Notes under the pieces: model-generated
Told to the model about the DNA's origin: nothing
Databases searched by the model: none
The model's input: the letters and a program-made list of their open reading frames with translations, nothing else
Shown: one piece after another, positions 9,105-18,002 of the stretch
Numbering within the stretch: position 1 is the first letter of the stretch
How the letters are laid out: the number at the start of each line of letters is the position of its first letter
Assembly (NCBI RefSeq): GCF_014647635.1
Contig: NZ_BMPO01000002.1
Location: 186,001 to 250,000, forward strand
Length of the DNA stretch: 64,000 nt
DNA from: Pseudomonas matsuisoli
GTDB taxonomy: Bacteria; Pseudomonadota; Gammaproteobacteria; Pseudomonadales; Pseudomonadaceae
Reading direction: 5' to 3'
Program-made: the position numbers and the translations under genes

Positions 9105-9171
9105 AAGCCGCGGATTTTACCTACCCTACAGTGCATCAAGCAGCTTGTAGGGCGGGTAGAACCCGCGGCTT
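9105..9171. repeat. Long inverted repeat upstream of the TRIC gene
   Basis: AAGCCGCGGATTTTACC (from 9105, running on to CTACCCTACA) pairs with TGTAGGGCGGGTAGAACCC (from about 9145, ending GCGGCTT) with few mismatches. The stem is over 20 bp long. It separates the TRIC gene from the sorbosone dehydrogenase operon and may stop the upstream transcript on this strand. Its ends match the GTAGGGCGGGT repeat family seen elsewhere here. Confidence 0.7.
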
Positions 9172-9248
9172 CTTGGGGTTTGCACCCTAGTCAGTAACAA
9201 AACCATCACCCCGGACGCCCCTCAACGAAGGCAATCCGGGGCACTCGC

Positions 9249-10544
9249 CTACTGATTGCGCGTCACACGCCACACGGTATTGGCTAGGTCATCCGCAACG
9301 ATAAGCGCACCGCGCGGGTCGACTGTCACCCCGACCGGACGCCCGCGTGTCTTCCCATCATCCCCGCGGAATCCTGTTACGAAGTCGATGGGTTCACCTG
9401 CGGGCTGTCCATTCTCGAACGGTACGAAGATGACCTTGTAGCCCACTGGATTCGAACGGTTCCAGCTGCCGTGTTCGCCCACGAACGCGCCGTTGCTGAA
9501 TTTGTCGCCCATGGCAGGCAGCGAGAAGTCCACGCCGAGCGCGGCGACGTGTGAACCCAACGCGTAATCAGGCTTGATCGCAGCGGCAACCTTCTCCGGA
9601 TCTTGCGGCTGAGCGCGTTCATCGACGTTCTGACCCCAGTAGCTGTAGGGCCAGCCGTAGAATTCGCCTTCCTTCACCGAAGTGAGGTAATCCGGTACGA
9701 GGTCTTCACCAAGCTCGTCCCGCTCGTTCACGACCGCCCAGAGCTCGTCCGAGTCGGGTTTGATCGTCAGCGCAGTCGGGTTACGCAGGCCGGTAGCATA
9801 GGGCTTGTGCGCGCCAGTTTCCGCATCGATTTGCCAGACCATCGCCCGGTCGATTTCCACGTCCATCCCACGCTCGGTCACGTTGCTGTTCGAACCGATA
9901 CCGACGTAGAGATAGCGGCCGTCCGGGCTGATGGTGAGCGCCTTGGTCCAGTGGTGATTGATTTCGGAAGGCAATTCCGCGACCACGGTCGGCTCGCCCG
10001 TCGCTTCGGTCTGGCCGTCCTGATAGTCGAAGCTCACCAGGGCATCCTGATTGGCGACGTACAACTTGCCCTCGAAGAAGGCCAGGCCGTAAGGCGCGTT
10101 CAGGTTGTCAGCGAAGACGGTTTTCACTTCATAGGTACCGTCGCCGTCCGCATCTCTCAGCAGCGTCAGGCGGTTGCCGCCCTGTACGGACGTATTGCCC
10201 TTGGCTTTGATATAGCTTGCGATAACGTCCTTCGGCTTGAGCTTCGGTGCATTACCGCCGCGGCCCTCCGCAACGAGAATATCGCCATTGGGCAATACCA
10301 GCGTTTGGCGCGGAATCTTCAGGTCCGTTGCGATCGCAGTAACGGAGTAGCCCTCTGGCACGACCGGCTTCTGATCGCCCCAGGGCGTCGGTTCGGCGAT
10401 GGTCATGCTGGGCAGCAGTCCGCGTTGGGGATCAGGTAGCTTCGGATCGGCACCGCGCGATTGCGTCGAAGGACCTTGACCGTCGCCACAGGCGGCGAGG
10501 AGCAGGGCGGAGGTCAGTAGGCTTAGGGTGGCGATACGTTTCAT
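9249..10544 (-). CDS. L-sorbosone dehydrogenase-like PQQ/quinoprotein, lipoprotein
   Basis: The 431-residue product begins with a lipoprotein signal (LLTSALLLAACGDG; lipobox LAAC, lipidated Cys about residue 19). The beta-propeller matches the sorbosone dehydrogenase group: IPRQTLVLPNGDILVAE, RLTLLRDADGDG, LNAPYGLAFFEGKLYVAN, TKALTISPDGRYLYVGIGSNSN, ATGLRNPTALTIKPDS, FYGWPYSYWGQ, GEHGSWNRS and GRPVGVTVDPRGALIVADD. It probably oxidises a sugar or aldehyde in the periplasm. The TGA/ATG overlap with the upstream DUF2231 membrane gene suggests that protein is a partner, perhaps in electron transfer. Confidence 0.87.
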   Translation of the reverse strand: MKRIATLSLLTSALLLAACGDGQGPSTQSRGADPKLPDPQRGLLPSMTIAEPTPWGDQKPVVPEGYSVTAIATDLKIPRQTLVLPNGDILVAEGRGGNAPKLKPKDVIASYIKAKGNTSVQGGNRLTLLRDADGDGTYEVKTVFADNLNAPYGLAFFEGKLYVANQDALVSFDYQDGQTEATGEPTVVAELPSEINHHWTKALTISPDGRYLYVGIGSNSNVTERGMDVEIDRAMVWQIDAETGAHKPYATGLRNPTALTIKPDSDELWAVVNERDELGEDLVPDYLTSVKEGEFYGWPYSYWGQNVDERAQPQDPEKVAAAIKPDYALGSHVAALGVDFSLPAMGDKFSNGAFVGEHGSWNRSNPVGYKVIFVPFENGQPAGEPIDFVTGFRGDDGKTRGRPVGVTVDPRGALIVADDLANTVWRVTRNQ

Positions 10545-10969
10545 TTCACACCTCCCGTACGCAGGCTGGTCAGGCCGACCCAGGTCGAAACGCAGGCCAG
10601 TACTGTCACGATGACCGAATAGATCAGCCCTCCCGGCATCGTCGCCCAGGCATCCTTAGCGTGCTCGAACGCATTGACAAACCCAAGGATCCACGTCGCA
10701 GCCAGCAGCAGAAAATACGCCAGTGGCCGGCCTGCCTTGTGCTCCGCACGAATCAGGTTGGCAATTGCGAAAAGAATGGCGAGGCCACAGAACAGCAGTC
10801 CGCCCGCGATCAACCAGGATGAGAAGTTGTTCCACTGAATGTGGTAGGTCTTGAAGTACGTGATGTCACTTAGCAAGGCGCCAAGAAACAGAGGGACGGT
10901 ACCTGCCAACAGCGTGGCATGGAGCGGCCCGGGCGTGCATCGGTGGGCATGAAGCGAGGTACTGGTCAC
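10541..10969 (-). CDS. DUF2231-type integral membrane protein
   Basis: The ~142-residue product has four hydrophobic segments (LLAGTVPLFLGALLSDI, WLIAGGLLFCGLAILFAIANLI, YFLLLAATWILGFVNAF, GLIYSVIVTVLACVSTWVGL) and the early HPLHATLL-like start (GPLHATLL) of the DUF2231 family, often found next to PQQ dehydrogenases of the sorbosone type. It overlaps that gene by 4 bp, so the two are probably made together. GTG 10969 was chosen as start because AAGGAA lies 6-7 nt upstream. Its role is unknown; anchoring or electron transfer are possibilities. Confidence 0.82.
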   Translation of the reverse strand: MTSTSLHAHRCTPGPLHATLLAGTVPLFLGALLSDITYFKTYHIQWNNFSSWLIAGGLLFCGLAILFAIANLIRAEHKAGRPLAYFLLLAATWILGFVNAFEHAKDAWATMPGGLIYSVIVTVLACVSTWVGLTSLRTGGVK

Positions 10970-11152
10970 GACGGATTCCTTATCGTTGTGCGTCCCCCCG
11001 CGGCAAGGGATACCCTGCCTCAGGAGTCGCGTCTGAAGGTGCATAAAAGGGGATCGTGACGGTGATGTATTAGTTCACTTCAACACGGCGCCGCTGGCGC
11101 GTACACGTCTTGTGACGGCCAGCGTCGCATGCGTTGGGGGCGTGCGTGACGG

Positions 11153-11674
11153 CTAGCCTTGACCTGCTCGTTCGCTGCCCTTGGTTGGCGCGAAGGGCCC
11201 CGTTCGTTGAGTCAGCAAACGCCACACGCCGGTATCCAGTGAATACCAGCCTGGTCCGCGCAAGACGATGTACAGCGATAGCACCAACATGAGCACGGGG
11301 TATTCGATACCTCGGTCGATCCAGGCCCAGGTCGGGCCGAGAATGTAGGTAATGGCGGCCATCTGGATCGCCATGAGCAAAGCAATAGCGCGGGTTCCTA
11401 GCCCAAGTGCCAGCATCAGTCCACCAACGGCTTCCAGCAGTGCGACCATGAGTGCGAAGGCGCCGGGAAACGGCAGGTGAAGCACTTGTTCGATGAGGCG
11501 GGTTGAGGACACCATCGGGTCGCCCATCGAACCATGCGCCTGCCCGAGCAATTTGGGTAAGCCATGTGTCACCATGATCGCGCCGTACGTAACACGAAGT
11601 AATGAATAAGCGGCTGTGTGCCCACGGAGTGGAACCGCAGCCGTCAGCGCTTCGAGTATGCGCGTTGCCGTCAT
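11153..11674 (-). CDS. DoxX-family membrane protein
   Basis: The ~173-residue product has four transmembrane helices. It carries the DoxX pattern SLLRVTYGAIMVTHGLPKLLG near the start, LLEAVGGLMLALGLGTRAIALLMAIQMA in the middle, and YPVLMLVLSLYIVLRGPGWYSLD at the end. DoxX proteins are quinone- or thiol-linked membrane proteins of variable role. The start ATG at 11674 overlaps the stop of the upstream DUF1097 gene, so both belong to one small operon running away from the LysR gene. Confidence 0.86.
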   Translation of the reverse strand: MTATRILEALTAAVPLRGHTAAYSLLRVTYGAIMVTHGLPKLLGQAHGSMGDPMVSSTRLIEQVLHLPFPGAFALMVALLEAVGGLMLALGLGTRAIALLMAIQMAAITYILGPTWAWIDRGIEYPVLMLVLSLYIVLRGPGWYSLDTGVWRLLTQRTGPFAPTKGSERAGQG

Positions 11675-12171
11675 GAGCGTTCTCCCGACAGTTGCGGTTT
11701 GGACTCGTCCCACAGTACGTTGAGGCGGGACGCCAGTAGCGCGGCCAGTGCGCCCAATACGGCTGCTCCGCCCAATTCAAAGAAGGTCAGAAATGTAGGT
11801 GGTAGGTGAGAGGCGAAATAACTCACCAAACCCAGAAAAAACGCCAACAGATTGTTGAAGACCGCAAGCCTTCGCATGGAAAGCACCAGTACAGCGACGA
11901 CGAACACCACCGGCATTACCGTCAATGGCCCCAGTGTCGGTGAAAGCACTTCAGTGGCCACGCCCGCCGCCATGCCGAGCACGAGCCCCGTCAAGGTGCA
12001 GGCCAGATTGATTGCGCCCTGCCGCAGGCTCGGCGCGCGCGTGAAGAATGAAATCCAACCGATGAACATGGCCCAGATCGGCCATCCGGCAATCAGGGCG
12101 CTGAAGGTCGCTGCAAGGGCTGCAACGGCGGATTCACCCAGTGTCAGCTTGAGGTGGTTCGGAATAGTCAT
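11671..12171 (-). CDS. DUF1097 membrane protein
   Basis: The 166-residue protein has five or six hydrophobic helices and the features of DUF1097/YcdZ proteins: LAATFSALIAGWPIWAMFIGWISFFTR near the start, ACTLTGLVLGMAAG, and LLAFFLGLVSYFASHLPP. The function is unknown. It is the first gene of a two-gene operon with DoxX and is divergent from a LysR regulator 117 bp away, which is therefore its likely controller. Confidence 0.82.
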   Translation of the reverse strand: MTIPNHLKLTLGESAVAALAATFSALIAGWPIWAMFIGWISFFTRAPSLRQGAINLACTLTGLVLGMAAGVATEVLSPTLGPLTVMPVVFVVAVLVLSMRRLAVFNNLLAFFLGLVSYFASHLPPTFLTFFELGGAAVLGALAALLASRLNVLWDESKPQLSGERS

Positions 12172-12288
12172 GCTTCGCCTCCAAAGAATGGTTGTGACCG
12201 GAAGGACTCATTCTGGGAGGCGAGGGCACTTGGATAATCGCCCGGAGATTGGTAAGACTATTCACCTAATTTGAACAAAGGCGCGCCC

Positions 12289-13203
12289 ATGGATCGGCTG
12301 GACACTCTGCATCTCTTCGTTCGTATCGTCGAACTCTGCAGTTTTACCCGCGCCGCAGACGAACGAAATTTGCCCCGGGCGACGGCGACATTGGCAATCA
12401 AGACATTGGAAGCACGTCTTGGCGCAAGACTGCTGGAGCGCACCACGCGGCAGGTCCGGCCCACCCTCGACGGCCAAGCCTATTACGAGCGCTGCAAGCA
12501 AATTCTCATCGAGCTCGACGATGCCGACGCGTCCCTGACTGCGCTTGCAGGAAATCCCCGCGGCATCTTACGTCTCGATCTGCACGGTTCTCACGCAACC
12601 CGAATCGTCCTGCCAAGTATTCAGGATTTCCGCGCACGCTATCCGGAGATCGAGCTGGCCATCAGCAGTGGAGACCGGCTGGTCGATCTCGTACGTGAAG
12701 GCATCGATTGTGTGATTCGTGCCGGTACCCCGCGTGATTCCTCGTTGATTGCCAAACGCCTGGCGTTGATGCCCGAGGTCATTTGTGCAAGCCCCGCCTA
12801 CCTGGCGCAATACGGTACGCCGCTTCATCCAGACCAGTTGAATCAGCATCAGGCGGTCGGATTCTTCAGCAGCAACCATGACATTCGCTACCCCTTTACG
12901 TGCACCGTCGACGGCGAGGTAAAGGAGTACGAGCCTCAGGGCTGGATCACCGTGAACGATGCGGAGTGCTACGCCACCTGCGCGCTCAATGGCTGCGGGC
13001 TGATCCAGGTACCGCGTTTTCGCGTGGAGCCGCAACTGGCAGCAGGGGAATTGATCGAAGTCCTCGGGGATTGGGCGGGGCCTGGCTTGCCGGTCTCGGT
13101 TTTGTATCCCTACCACCGCCAGCGCTCGCCCAGGGTAAAGGCCTTCGTTGACTGGGTGACCGACCTGTATGGCGAACGGTTTGGGCTCTATAACAGCATG
13201 TAG
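12289..13203 (+). CDS. LysR-family transcriptional regulator
   Basis: The 304-residue protein has an N-terminal winged helix-turn-helix (MDRLDTLHLFVRIVELCSFTRAADE, then RATATLAIKTLEARLGARLLERTTRQV) and a LysR substrate-binding domain (SGDRLVDLVREGIDCVIRAG, YATCALNGCGLIQVPRFRVEPQLAAGELIEVL, VLYPYHRQRSPRVKAFVDWV). It resembles the DsdC/PtxE-like LTTR subgroup of many quinone- or aldehyde-responsive regulators. It is divergent from the DUF1097-doxX pair and probably controls it. The start at 12289 is the standard MDRLDTL start; a TTG at 12271 is less likely. Confidence 0.9.
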   Translation: MDRLDTLHLFVRIVELCSFTRAADERNLPRATATLAIKTLEARLGARLLERTTRQVRPTLDGQAYYERCKQILIELDDADASLTALAGNPRGILRLDLHGSHATRIVLPSIQDFRARYPEIELAISSGDRLVDLVREGIDCVIRAGTPRDSSLIAKRLALMPEVICASPAYLAQYGTPLHPDQLNQHQAVGFFSSNHDIRYPFTCTVDGEVKEYEPQGWITVNDAECYATCALNGCGLIQVPRFRVEPQLAAGELIEVLGDWAGPGLPVSVLYPYHRQRSPRVKAFVDWVTDLYGERFGLYNSM

Positions 13204-13237
13204 GGTGGATTAGCCGCCGGACGGCGTAATCCACCGT
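13203..13237. repeat. GGTGGATTA palindrome
   Basis: GGTGGATTAGCCG pairs with CGGCGTAATCCACC in the gap after the LysR stop, preceded by TAG and followed by GTGTA. It belongs to the same GTAGGGTGG...CCACCCTAC family of intergenic hairpins as those at 24585 and 37814. Confidence 0.65.
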
Positions 13238-13314
13238 GTACCTCGATATCCAAACGAAGGTAAAAGCCCGCTCACCCTGCGCCTACGGGCGCACTCCGTA
13301 CCTCGTCGTCTCGA

Positions 13315-15318
13315 TCAATGCGGCGCTTGGCGCCGGGCGGTCTTGAGCAGGTCTTCCGGCGAAATGTGTCCGACCACCTGCGTAGCCGCGCCGCCCGGTT
13401 GCGGCAAGTCCAGGATGTGACCCTTCATTTTGCCGATGACATGCATTTCGCACGGCTTGCAGTCGAACTTGAGCGTCAAGGTCTCGCCTCCGTGCACGAG
13501 TTGCATCGGTGCGACCTTGGTGCGTACACCCGTAACGCCTTTGGCTTGTTTCGGGCACAGATTGAAGGAGAAACGCAGACAGTGCTTGGTGATCATCACG
13601 GGCACTTCGCCGGATTCTTCGTGGGCTTCGTAGGCAGCATCGATCAGCTGCACGCCGTGGCGATGGTAGAAGTCCCGCGCCTTCTGGTTGTAGACGTTGT
13701 AGAGAAAGGACAGATGCGACTCCGGGTAAACCGGCGGCGGGTTCGTCTCCACTTTGCGCGCTCCACGCGGGTGCGCCGCGATTCGTGCCTCGGTAAGCGC
13801 ATCGATCACTTCGCGACGGAGGGTTTTCAGCTGCGAATTGGGCACGAAGAACGCTTGCGGCGCATCGAGCACCAAATCCTGAGCGTGGTAGATCGTGGTC
13901 CCCAGTTGGGTTAGCAAGTCCCGCAAACCTTCCAGCGCCTGTTCCGGCTTATTCGCAGCACCGAACGGGCCATCAAGGCTCGCGCGGGCACTGACGCCTT
14001 CTTCGCTCGTCGCCATCAACGTCAGACGTTCTTCCCGCAGCACCGCGTTCCATCGGATGCCGATGCGGCGCTCAGCACTGGTGCGAAGCAGGGCCTGTTG
14101 CCAATTGTGGTCGAGGTTACGGCTCAAAGGATGGTTGGGGCGAAGACGGAACAGGCCCGCGGGCATTTCGTTTGGCTCGACGCGGTAGCGCCAACGCTTC
14201 TCCCCATCTTCTTCGAACTCAGCCTTGAGTTCAGCGATGTTGGCGCGGAAGCCAATGACTTCGCGCTTGACCAGTACATTGAGGCCGTCACCGTTGGAAA
14301 GCGGTTCGTGGGTGATGGCGATCAGATCGCGCTTACTCACTTTTTCCACATGACCGACCGAAAGGCCGGTGAACGTTGGCGAATCGAACGCGCCGATATC
14401 GATTTTGCGCTCACTGACGAAGTAGTCCGTGCTGCCGCGATGGAAGGTTTTGTCGGGGTCGGGCACGAAGAAGTGCGCGGTTCGGCCACTGGACGCACGG
14501 GCGAGGTCCGGGCGGTCTTCGAGGATTTCGTCCAACCGCTGGCGGTAGTAAGCCGTGATGTTCTTGACGTAGCTCACATCCTTGTAGCGCCCTTCGATCT
14601 TGAACGAGCGCACGCCGGCCTCGACCAGAGCGCGCAGGTTCGCGCTCTGGTTGTTGTCCTTCATCGACAGCAGGTGCTTTTCGAACGCGACCACGCGCCC
14701 CTGTTCATCCTTGAGCGTGTAAGGCAGACGACAGGCCTGCGAGCAATCGCCCCGGTTGGCGCTGCGGCCCGTCTGCGCATGGGAAATATTGCATTGACCG
14801 GAGAAAGCAACGCACAGCGCGCCGTGGATAAAGAACTCGATGGCCGCATCGGTGTGGTCGGCAATCTCACGGATTTGCTGCAGATTCAGCTCGCGAGCCA
14901 GGACCAGCTGCGAGAATCCCGCCTGATCCAGAAATTTCGCACGGTCGAGCGTGCGAATGTCCGTCTGCGTGCTGGCATGCAGTTCGATGGGCGGAATGTC
15001 CAGTTCCATCACACCCAGGTCCTGCACGATCAACGCATCTACGCCTGCGTCGTAAAGCTGGTGGATCAGCGTGCGCGCTGGCTCCAGCTCGTCGTCATGC
15101 AGGATGGTGTTGATCGTGGTGAAGATGCGCGCGTGGTAGCGCCGGGCAAATTTCACCAGCTCTGCGATCTCACTGACCTCATTACACGCGTTATGCCGCG
15201 CGCCAAAGCTCGGCCCGCCAATGTAGACGGCGTCTGCGCCATGCAAGATCGCCTCACGCGCGATGCTCACATCGCGGGCAGGGCTGAGCAATTCCAGGTG
15301 GTTCTTGGGCAAGGACAT
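13315..15318 (-). CDS. rlhA: U32-family 23S rRNA 5-hydroxycytidine C2501 synthase RlhA (YdcP-like)
   Basis: The 667-residue protein matches the long U32 peptidase-like family. It has an N-terminal LELLSPARDVSIAREAILHGADAVYIGGPSFGAR barrel entrance, Cys-rich FSGQCNISHAQTGRSANRGDCSQACRLPY at about residues 170-200 (U32 signature, iron-sulfur ligands) and a long C-terminal extension with PVMITKHCLRFSFNLCPKQ and FDCKPCEMHV. In E. coli the ~650-residue YdcP/RlhA hydroxylates C2501 of 23S rRNA using prephenate. The length and C-terminal Cys pairs favour RlhA over the shorter TrhP. It is a monocistronic gene. Confidence 0.88.
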   Translation of the reverse strand: MSLPKNHLELLSPARDVSIAREAILHGADAVYIGGPSFGARHNACNEVSEIAELVKFARRYHARIFTTINTILHDDELEPARTLIHQLYDAGVDALIVQDLGVMELDIPPIELHASTQTDIRTLDRAKFLDQAGFSQLVLARELNLQQIREIADHTDAAIEFFIHGALCVAFSGQCNISHAQTGRSANRGDCSQACRLPYTLKDEQGRVVAFEKHLLSMKDNNQSANLRALVEAGVRSFKIEGRYKDVSYVKNITAYYRQRLDEILEDRPDLARASSGRTAHFFVPDPDKTFHRGSTDYFVSERKIDIGAFDSPTFTGLSVGHVEKVSKRDLIAITHEPLSNGDGLNVLVKREVIGFRANIAELKAEFEEDGEKRWRYRVEPNEMPAGLFRLRPNHPLSRNLDHNWQQALLRTSAERRIGIRWNAVLREERLTLMATSEEGVSARASLDGPFGAANKPEQALEGLRDLLTQLGTTIYHAQDLVLDAPQAFFVPNSQLKTLRREVIDALTEARIAAHPRGARKVETNPPPVYPESHLSFLYNVYNQKARDFYHRHGVQLIDAAYEAHEESGEVPVMITKHCLRFSFNLCPKQAKGVTGVRTKVAPMQLVHGGETLTLKFDCKPCEMHVIGKMKGHILDLPQPGGAATQVVGHISPEDLLKTARRQAPH

Positions 15319-15629
15319 GGTTCTAGTTATCAGGCAGCGGTTCGAAGGTGCGTAGTCTAGCGGGTCAGGCGGGAAGGGGCATCGTCGGGTGGCGAATGGT
15401 TGTTGCGGGCGGTGCGCTTTTGAGCGCGGAGAACACGATCGTTTCCGGGGTTGGTCCAGGGCTGCCGCTCACAACGAGCCCTCATTGCAGATAAAAAGGG
15501 CATGTCTTAAATGTGTCTAGCGGATGCGCGGTCGTGCACTACCAAAGAGATCAAGGCGTGCGCAATTCATCCATACCGAAATACGCGCCGTATATCTTCT
15601 GAGGGCAGCGAGCATTCGGCTGGGGGGCT
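15319..15629. other. Intergenic stretch without a recognisable gene
   Basis: About 310 bp between rlhA and the SRPBCC gene. It should hold the rlhA promoter near 15320-15400. I see no convincing coding frame, RNA gene or repeat. Confidence 0.5.
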
Positions 15630-16040
15630 TTAACTCGAGTTGTCCTCGACATAGCGCCTGAAGGTATCGAGGATCGCTTGCCAGCCGAGACGCTGCTGCT
15701 CTATCGAGTTGACCGTCTCCGCATCAAATGCAACCACCACCCGGACGCCCGCTGGACCCTCGGTAAAATCGATTCGCGCGGTTCGGTCGCCGAACGTGTA
15801 TTCCAGCAACCTGTTCGTCACGACGTTTGTATAGATGCCCGTGAAGTCGAAGCCAGTGCTGCCATCCTTCGCTTCCATACGGGACGAAAACTCACCACCT
15901 TCCCGAAGATCTACCCGTGCGCGTGTGGTATGCCAATCATCCGATGCCGCGTTCCACCGCACGATATCGTCCGGAGTCGTGTAGGCCTCCCACACGCTTG
16001 CGATAGGTGCGTTTACTGTCGTCTCCACGGTGATTTTCAT
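15630..16040 (-). CDS. SRPBCC (AHSA1-like) domain protein
   Basis: The 136-residue protein is a compact AHSA1-type ligand-binding domain. It opens KITVETTVNAPIASVWEAYTTPDDIVRWNAASDDWHTTRARVDLREGGEFSSRMEAKDGSTGFDFTG and ends with a long helix QQRLGWQAILDTFRRYVED. The start at 16040 gives the usual short N-terminus. It is distinct in sequence from the SRPBCC protein at 6.2 kb and has no operon partner. The ligand is unknown. Confidence 0.85.
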   Translation of the reverse strand: MKITVETTVNAPIASVWEAYTTPDDIVRWNAASDDWHTTRARVDLREGGEFSSRMEAKDGSTGFDFTGIYTNVVTNRLLEYTFGDRTARIDFTEGPAGVRVVVAFDAETVNSIEQQRLGWQAILDTFRRYVEDNSS

Positions 16041-16325
16041 AAGCGCTCCGAATGGCAACTTACGTCAATGAACAGTGCAGCTAGTTCACCTACCTTGGTG
16101 GTCGTAACGAACGATTTTGATCCCTATGGGAACCGCTAACAAACTGTCCTAAACGGTTCGAACGGACTGGCGTGTAGGGGCGACCGGGCGGCGTCCGCTT
16201 TAGTCTCCTTCGCGGCTGAAGGGATCGTCGTCGGGTCACCCTTACCCTCGACAGATGGTTTACAGCAACTTCAGGGCAGAGCGTTTAACCAAGATGCAAA
16301 TGGTCTCAGATTCTATGAGGCAAGC

Positions 16326-16997
16326 CTACGACAGCCATGCAACGGCACTAATAACGCCAATGATCGGGAACGACGCGATAACCAAAAACAAGCCAAGGCA
16401 TCCTGATTTGGATGAGCCATAACCCGTTCCGGGTTCTACCCGACGACTAGGTTGCCCTCGCAACCACGCCTCATGGCAAGACCGGCAGTAGAGCCTGTTA
16501 AGGCCTCGATTCCATGCGAGGATCGTTCGCGCATCATGGCTGGAAACAGAGCGGCACTTGGAGCATGAAAACAACGGATTTGCCGGCTTCTTCTTCCTAC
16601 TCGATACCGCCCAAAACAGCAGCAAAACAATCGCGCCCAATACCAATGCGACGTTTAAGTCATGGGTTTTTGTGTAGAGACCTACTAAAAGCATCAGTAG
16701 CATGACCAAAAAAAAGTAGGCCGCGTAATCTATTAAGTCTTTCTTTACCGGCTCGGTGACTATCCTTGCGGGCGCACTCGAAATGGCAAGCGGCACGCCC
16801 TCCAGCAGCACATGGGTCGCTTTCTGCCGGCCCTGAGCATCCGTACCTACTTCGAATACAACCACATCACCCACCGCAGGTTTGCGAGTAGCGTTCTTAA
16901 TGCTCGAAATATGGAAGAACACCTGCTCGGCACAACCATCCGAGGCGATGAAGCCAAAGCCCTTGTCGTCTTTCCATAACACCACCTTTCCTTTCAT
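16326..16997 (-). CDS. Cold-shock domain protein with zinc-ribbon and transmembrane segments
   Basis: The 223-residue protein starts with an OB-fold cold-shock domain (MKGKVVLWKDDKGFGFI, then QVFFHISSI, residues 1-70) containing the RNP-1-like KGFGFI and RNP-2-like VFFHIS motifs. Two transmembrane helices follow at about 95-140 (FFLVMLLMLLVGLY, VALVLGAIVLLLFWAV). A four-cysteine zinc-ribbon (CSKC...CRSC, about 150-185) and a last hydrophobic helix complete it. This domain order differs from the better-known CSD-DUF1294 protein at 35.6 kb. It probably ties nucleic-acid binding to the membrane; the role is unknown. It leads away from two small membrane-protein genes on the same strand. Confidence 0.75.
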   Translation of the reverse strand: MKGKVVLWKDDKGFGFIASDGCAEQVFFHISSIKNATRKPAVGDVVVFEVGTDAQGRQKATHVLLEGVPLAISSAPARIVTEPVKKDLIDYAAYFFLVMLLMLLVGLYTKTHDLNVALVLGAIVLLLFWAVSSRKKKPANPLFSCSKCRSVSSHDARTILAWNRGLNRLYCRSCHEAWLRGQPSRRVEPGTGYGSSKSGCLGLFLVIASFPIIGVISAVAWLS

Positions 16998-17083
16998 TCC
17001 TAAATAGCTCCAACTAAGACTGCACGCTGAAATATGTAAATAAGCCAAACGGTGGAGCTGGAGCGGACTTACGCCGCAGGATT

Positions 17084-17473
17084 TTAGGCCTTGCCGACCT
17101 TTACGCCAACGATCCGCAACACCGGGCCTGTCAAAAGCGCGCCTACCAGAGAAGAGGGAGTACCGAACAGCAGTACAGACACGTAAACCATCGACGCTCC
17201 GCCACCCGTATAGGGCCTGACGCAATCCGTGTAATACGCAAAGCCCAACCACGGGAGTAGCAACAGACACGCACCCACAGCGCGCAATGGATTGGCGGTT
17301 GCCAGTGATGCCAGAGCAGGAAGGAGGGGAATGATTAAAAACATACCCACCGCAGTCAGGTACAGCGCCAGCGAATGTTCGTAACACGCGAAGCTGTTGA
17401 ACGCCTGCCCAGCGAGAACAGCCACCACTGCAGAAATGCCAACCACGATAGCTGCCTTATGCGAGACGACCAT
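17084..17473 (-). CDS. Small hypothetical membrane protein
   Basis: The 129-residue product has four hydrophobic segments: AAIVVGISAVVAVLAGQAF, ALYLTAVGMFLIIPLLPALASL, ACLLLLPWLGFAYY and VYVSVLLFGTPSSLVGALLTGPVL. I recognise no family. It begins 6 bp after the stop of the next membrane-protein gene and is probably co-transcribed with it. The similar size and layout of the two proteins suggest a paired function, but that is only inferred from position. Confidence 0.6.
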   Translation of the reverse strand: MVVSHKAAIVVGISAVVAVLAGQAFNSFACYEHSLALYLTAVGMFLIIPLLPALASLATANPLRAVGACLLLLPWLGFAYYTDCVRPYTGGGASMVYVSVLLFGTPSSLVGALLTGPVLRIVGVKVGKA

Positions 17474-17479
17474 GGAGTG

Positions 17480-17884
17480 TCAAAGCCCCATACGTGGAGG
17501 TGGTGTAGGTTTTACCGCACCGTTCGATGCCGTCCAGCGTCGGATGAGCAGCGCGACAAGGCACCCAAGTAGGCCACCTGCATACGTGAAGATGATGGGC
17601 AAGTGCGTGGGCTGGTAGGCGCGGCCAGCACCATAGTTCTCCGGCAGGAAAGCAGGCTCGAGTAGCATCCATGCGGCTATAGCGCCACACGTAAACGCGA
17701 CGACCGTGGCGGTGCGCTTGTGGCTAGGTGAGGCAAGGTAAGCCACAACGACAACGGCAAAAGCCGCACTAAAGCCTGCAACAGGGAGGTTCCAGAGCCC
17801 GAGTGTGCTAGCCGAACCCACTCCAATCTCACCCGCGATTACGAGGCCGAGAAGAATAGCTGGGAGTGCCAATGTCCATTTCAT
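17480..17884 (-). CDS. Small hypothetical membrane protein
   Basis: The 134-residue product from ATG 17884 has about four hydrophobic helices (WTLALPAILLGLVIAGEIGVG, PVAGFSAAFAVVVVAYLA, ATVVAFTCGAIAAWMLL, IIFTYAGGLLGCLVALLI) and a short polar tail ending AVKPTPPPRMGL. Tails of this type recur on unrelated small proteins, which suggests a repeated DNA element at the 3' end. No family is recognised. It is upstream of, and close to, the other small membrane gene. Confidence 0.6.
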   Translation of the reverse strand: MKWTLALPAILLGLVIAGEIGVGSASTLGLWNLPVAGFSAAFAVVVVAYLASPSHKRTATVVAFTCGAIAAWMLLEPAFLPENYGAGRAYQPTHLPIIFTYAGGLLGCLVALLIRRWTASNGAVKPTPPPRMGL

Positions 17885-17935
17885 GCTCGTCTCGCTATGC
17901 AGAGTAGGAGTGGGTTCATGTTTGGATTTAACAGC

Positions 17936-17958
17936 GAAAAATAAATCTGTCTCCTTTT
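17936..17958. repeat. Short dispersed motif GAAAAATAAATCTGTC, copy 1
   Basis: GAAAAATAAATCTGTC followed by TCCTTTT lies in the gap before the small membrane genes. A near-identical copy (GAAAAGTAAATCTGTC) occurs at 20114. Motifs of this kind are often left near REP-associated (IS200-like) transposases, but no transposase is visible here. Confidence 0.5.
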
Positions 17959-18002
17959 CCATGCGTGAGCATGAACCTGTAATCACCCGCTTATCGTGCT
18001 TC

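Noticed and set aside
9603-10439. Long plus-strand frame opposite the sorbosone dehydrogenase gene
   Set aside because: Antisense shadow of a well-supported beta-propeller gene, without any domain of its own.
11070-11780. 236-codon minus-strand frame overlapping doxX
   Set aside because: It overlaps two well-supported membrane genes in another frame and its composition is unlike a real protein.
14098-15360. Long plus-strand frame opposite rlhA
   Set aside because: It is antisense to a clear RlhA gene and has no recognisable motif; a shadow of codon bias.
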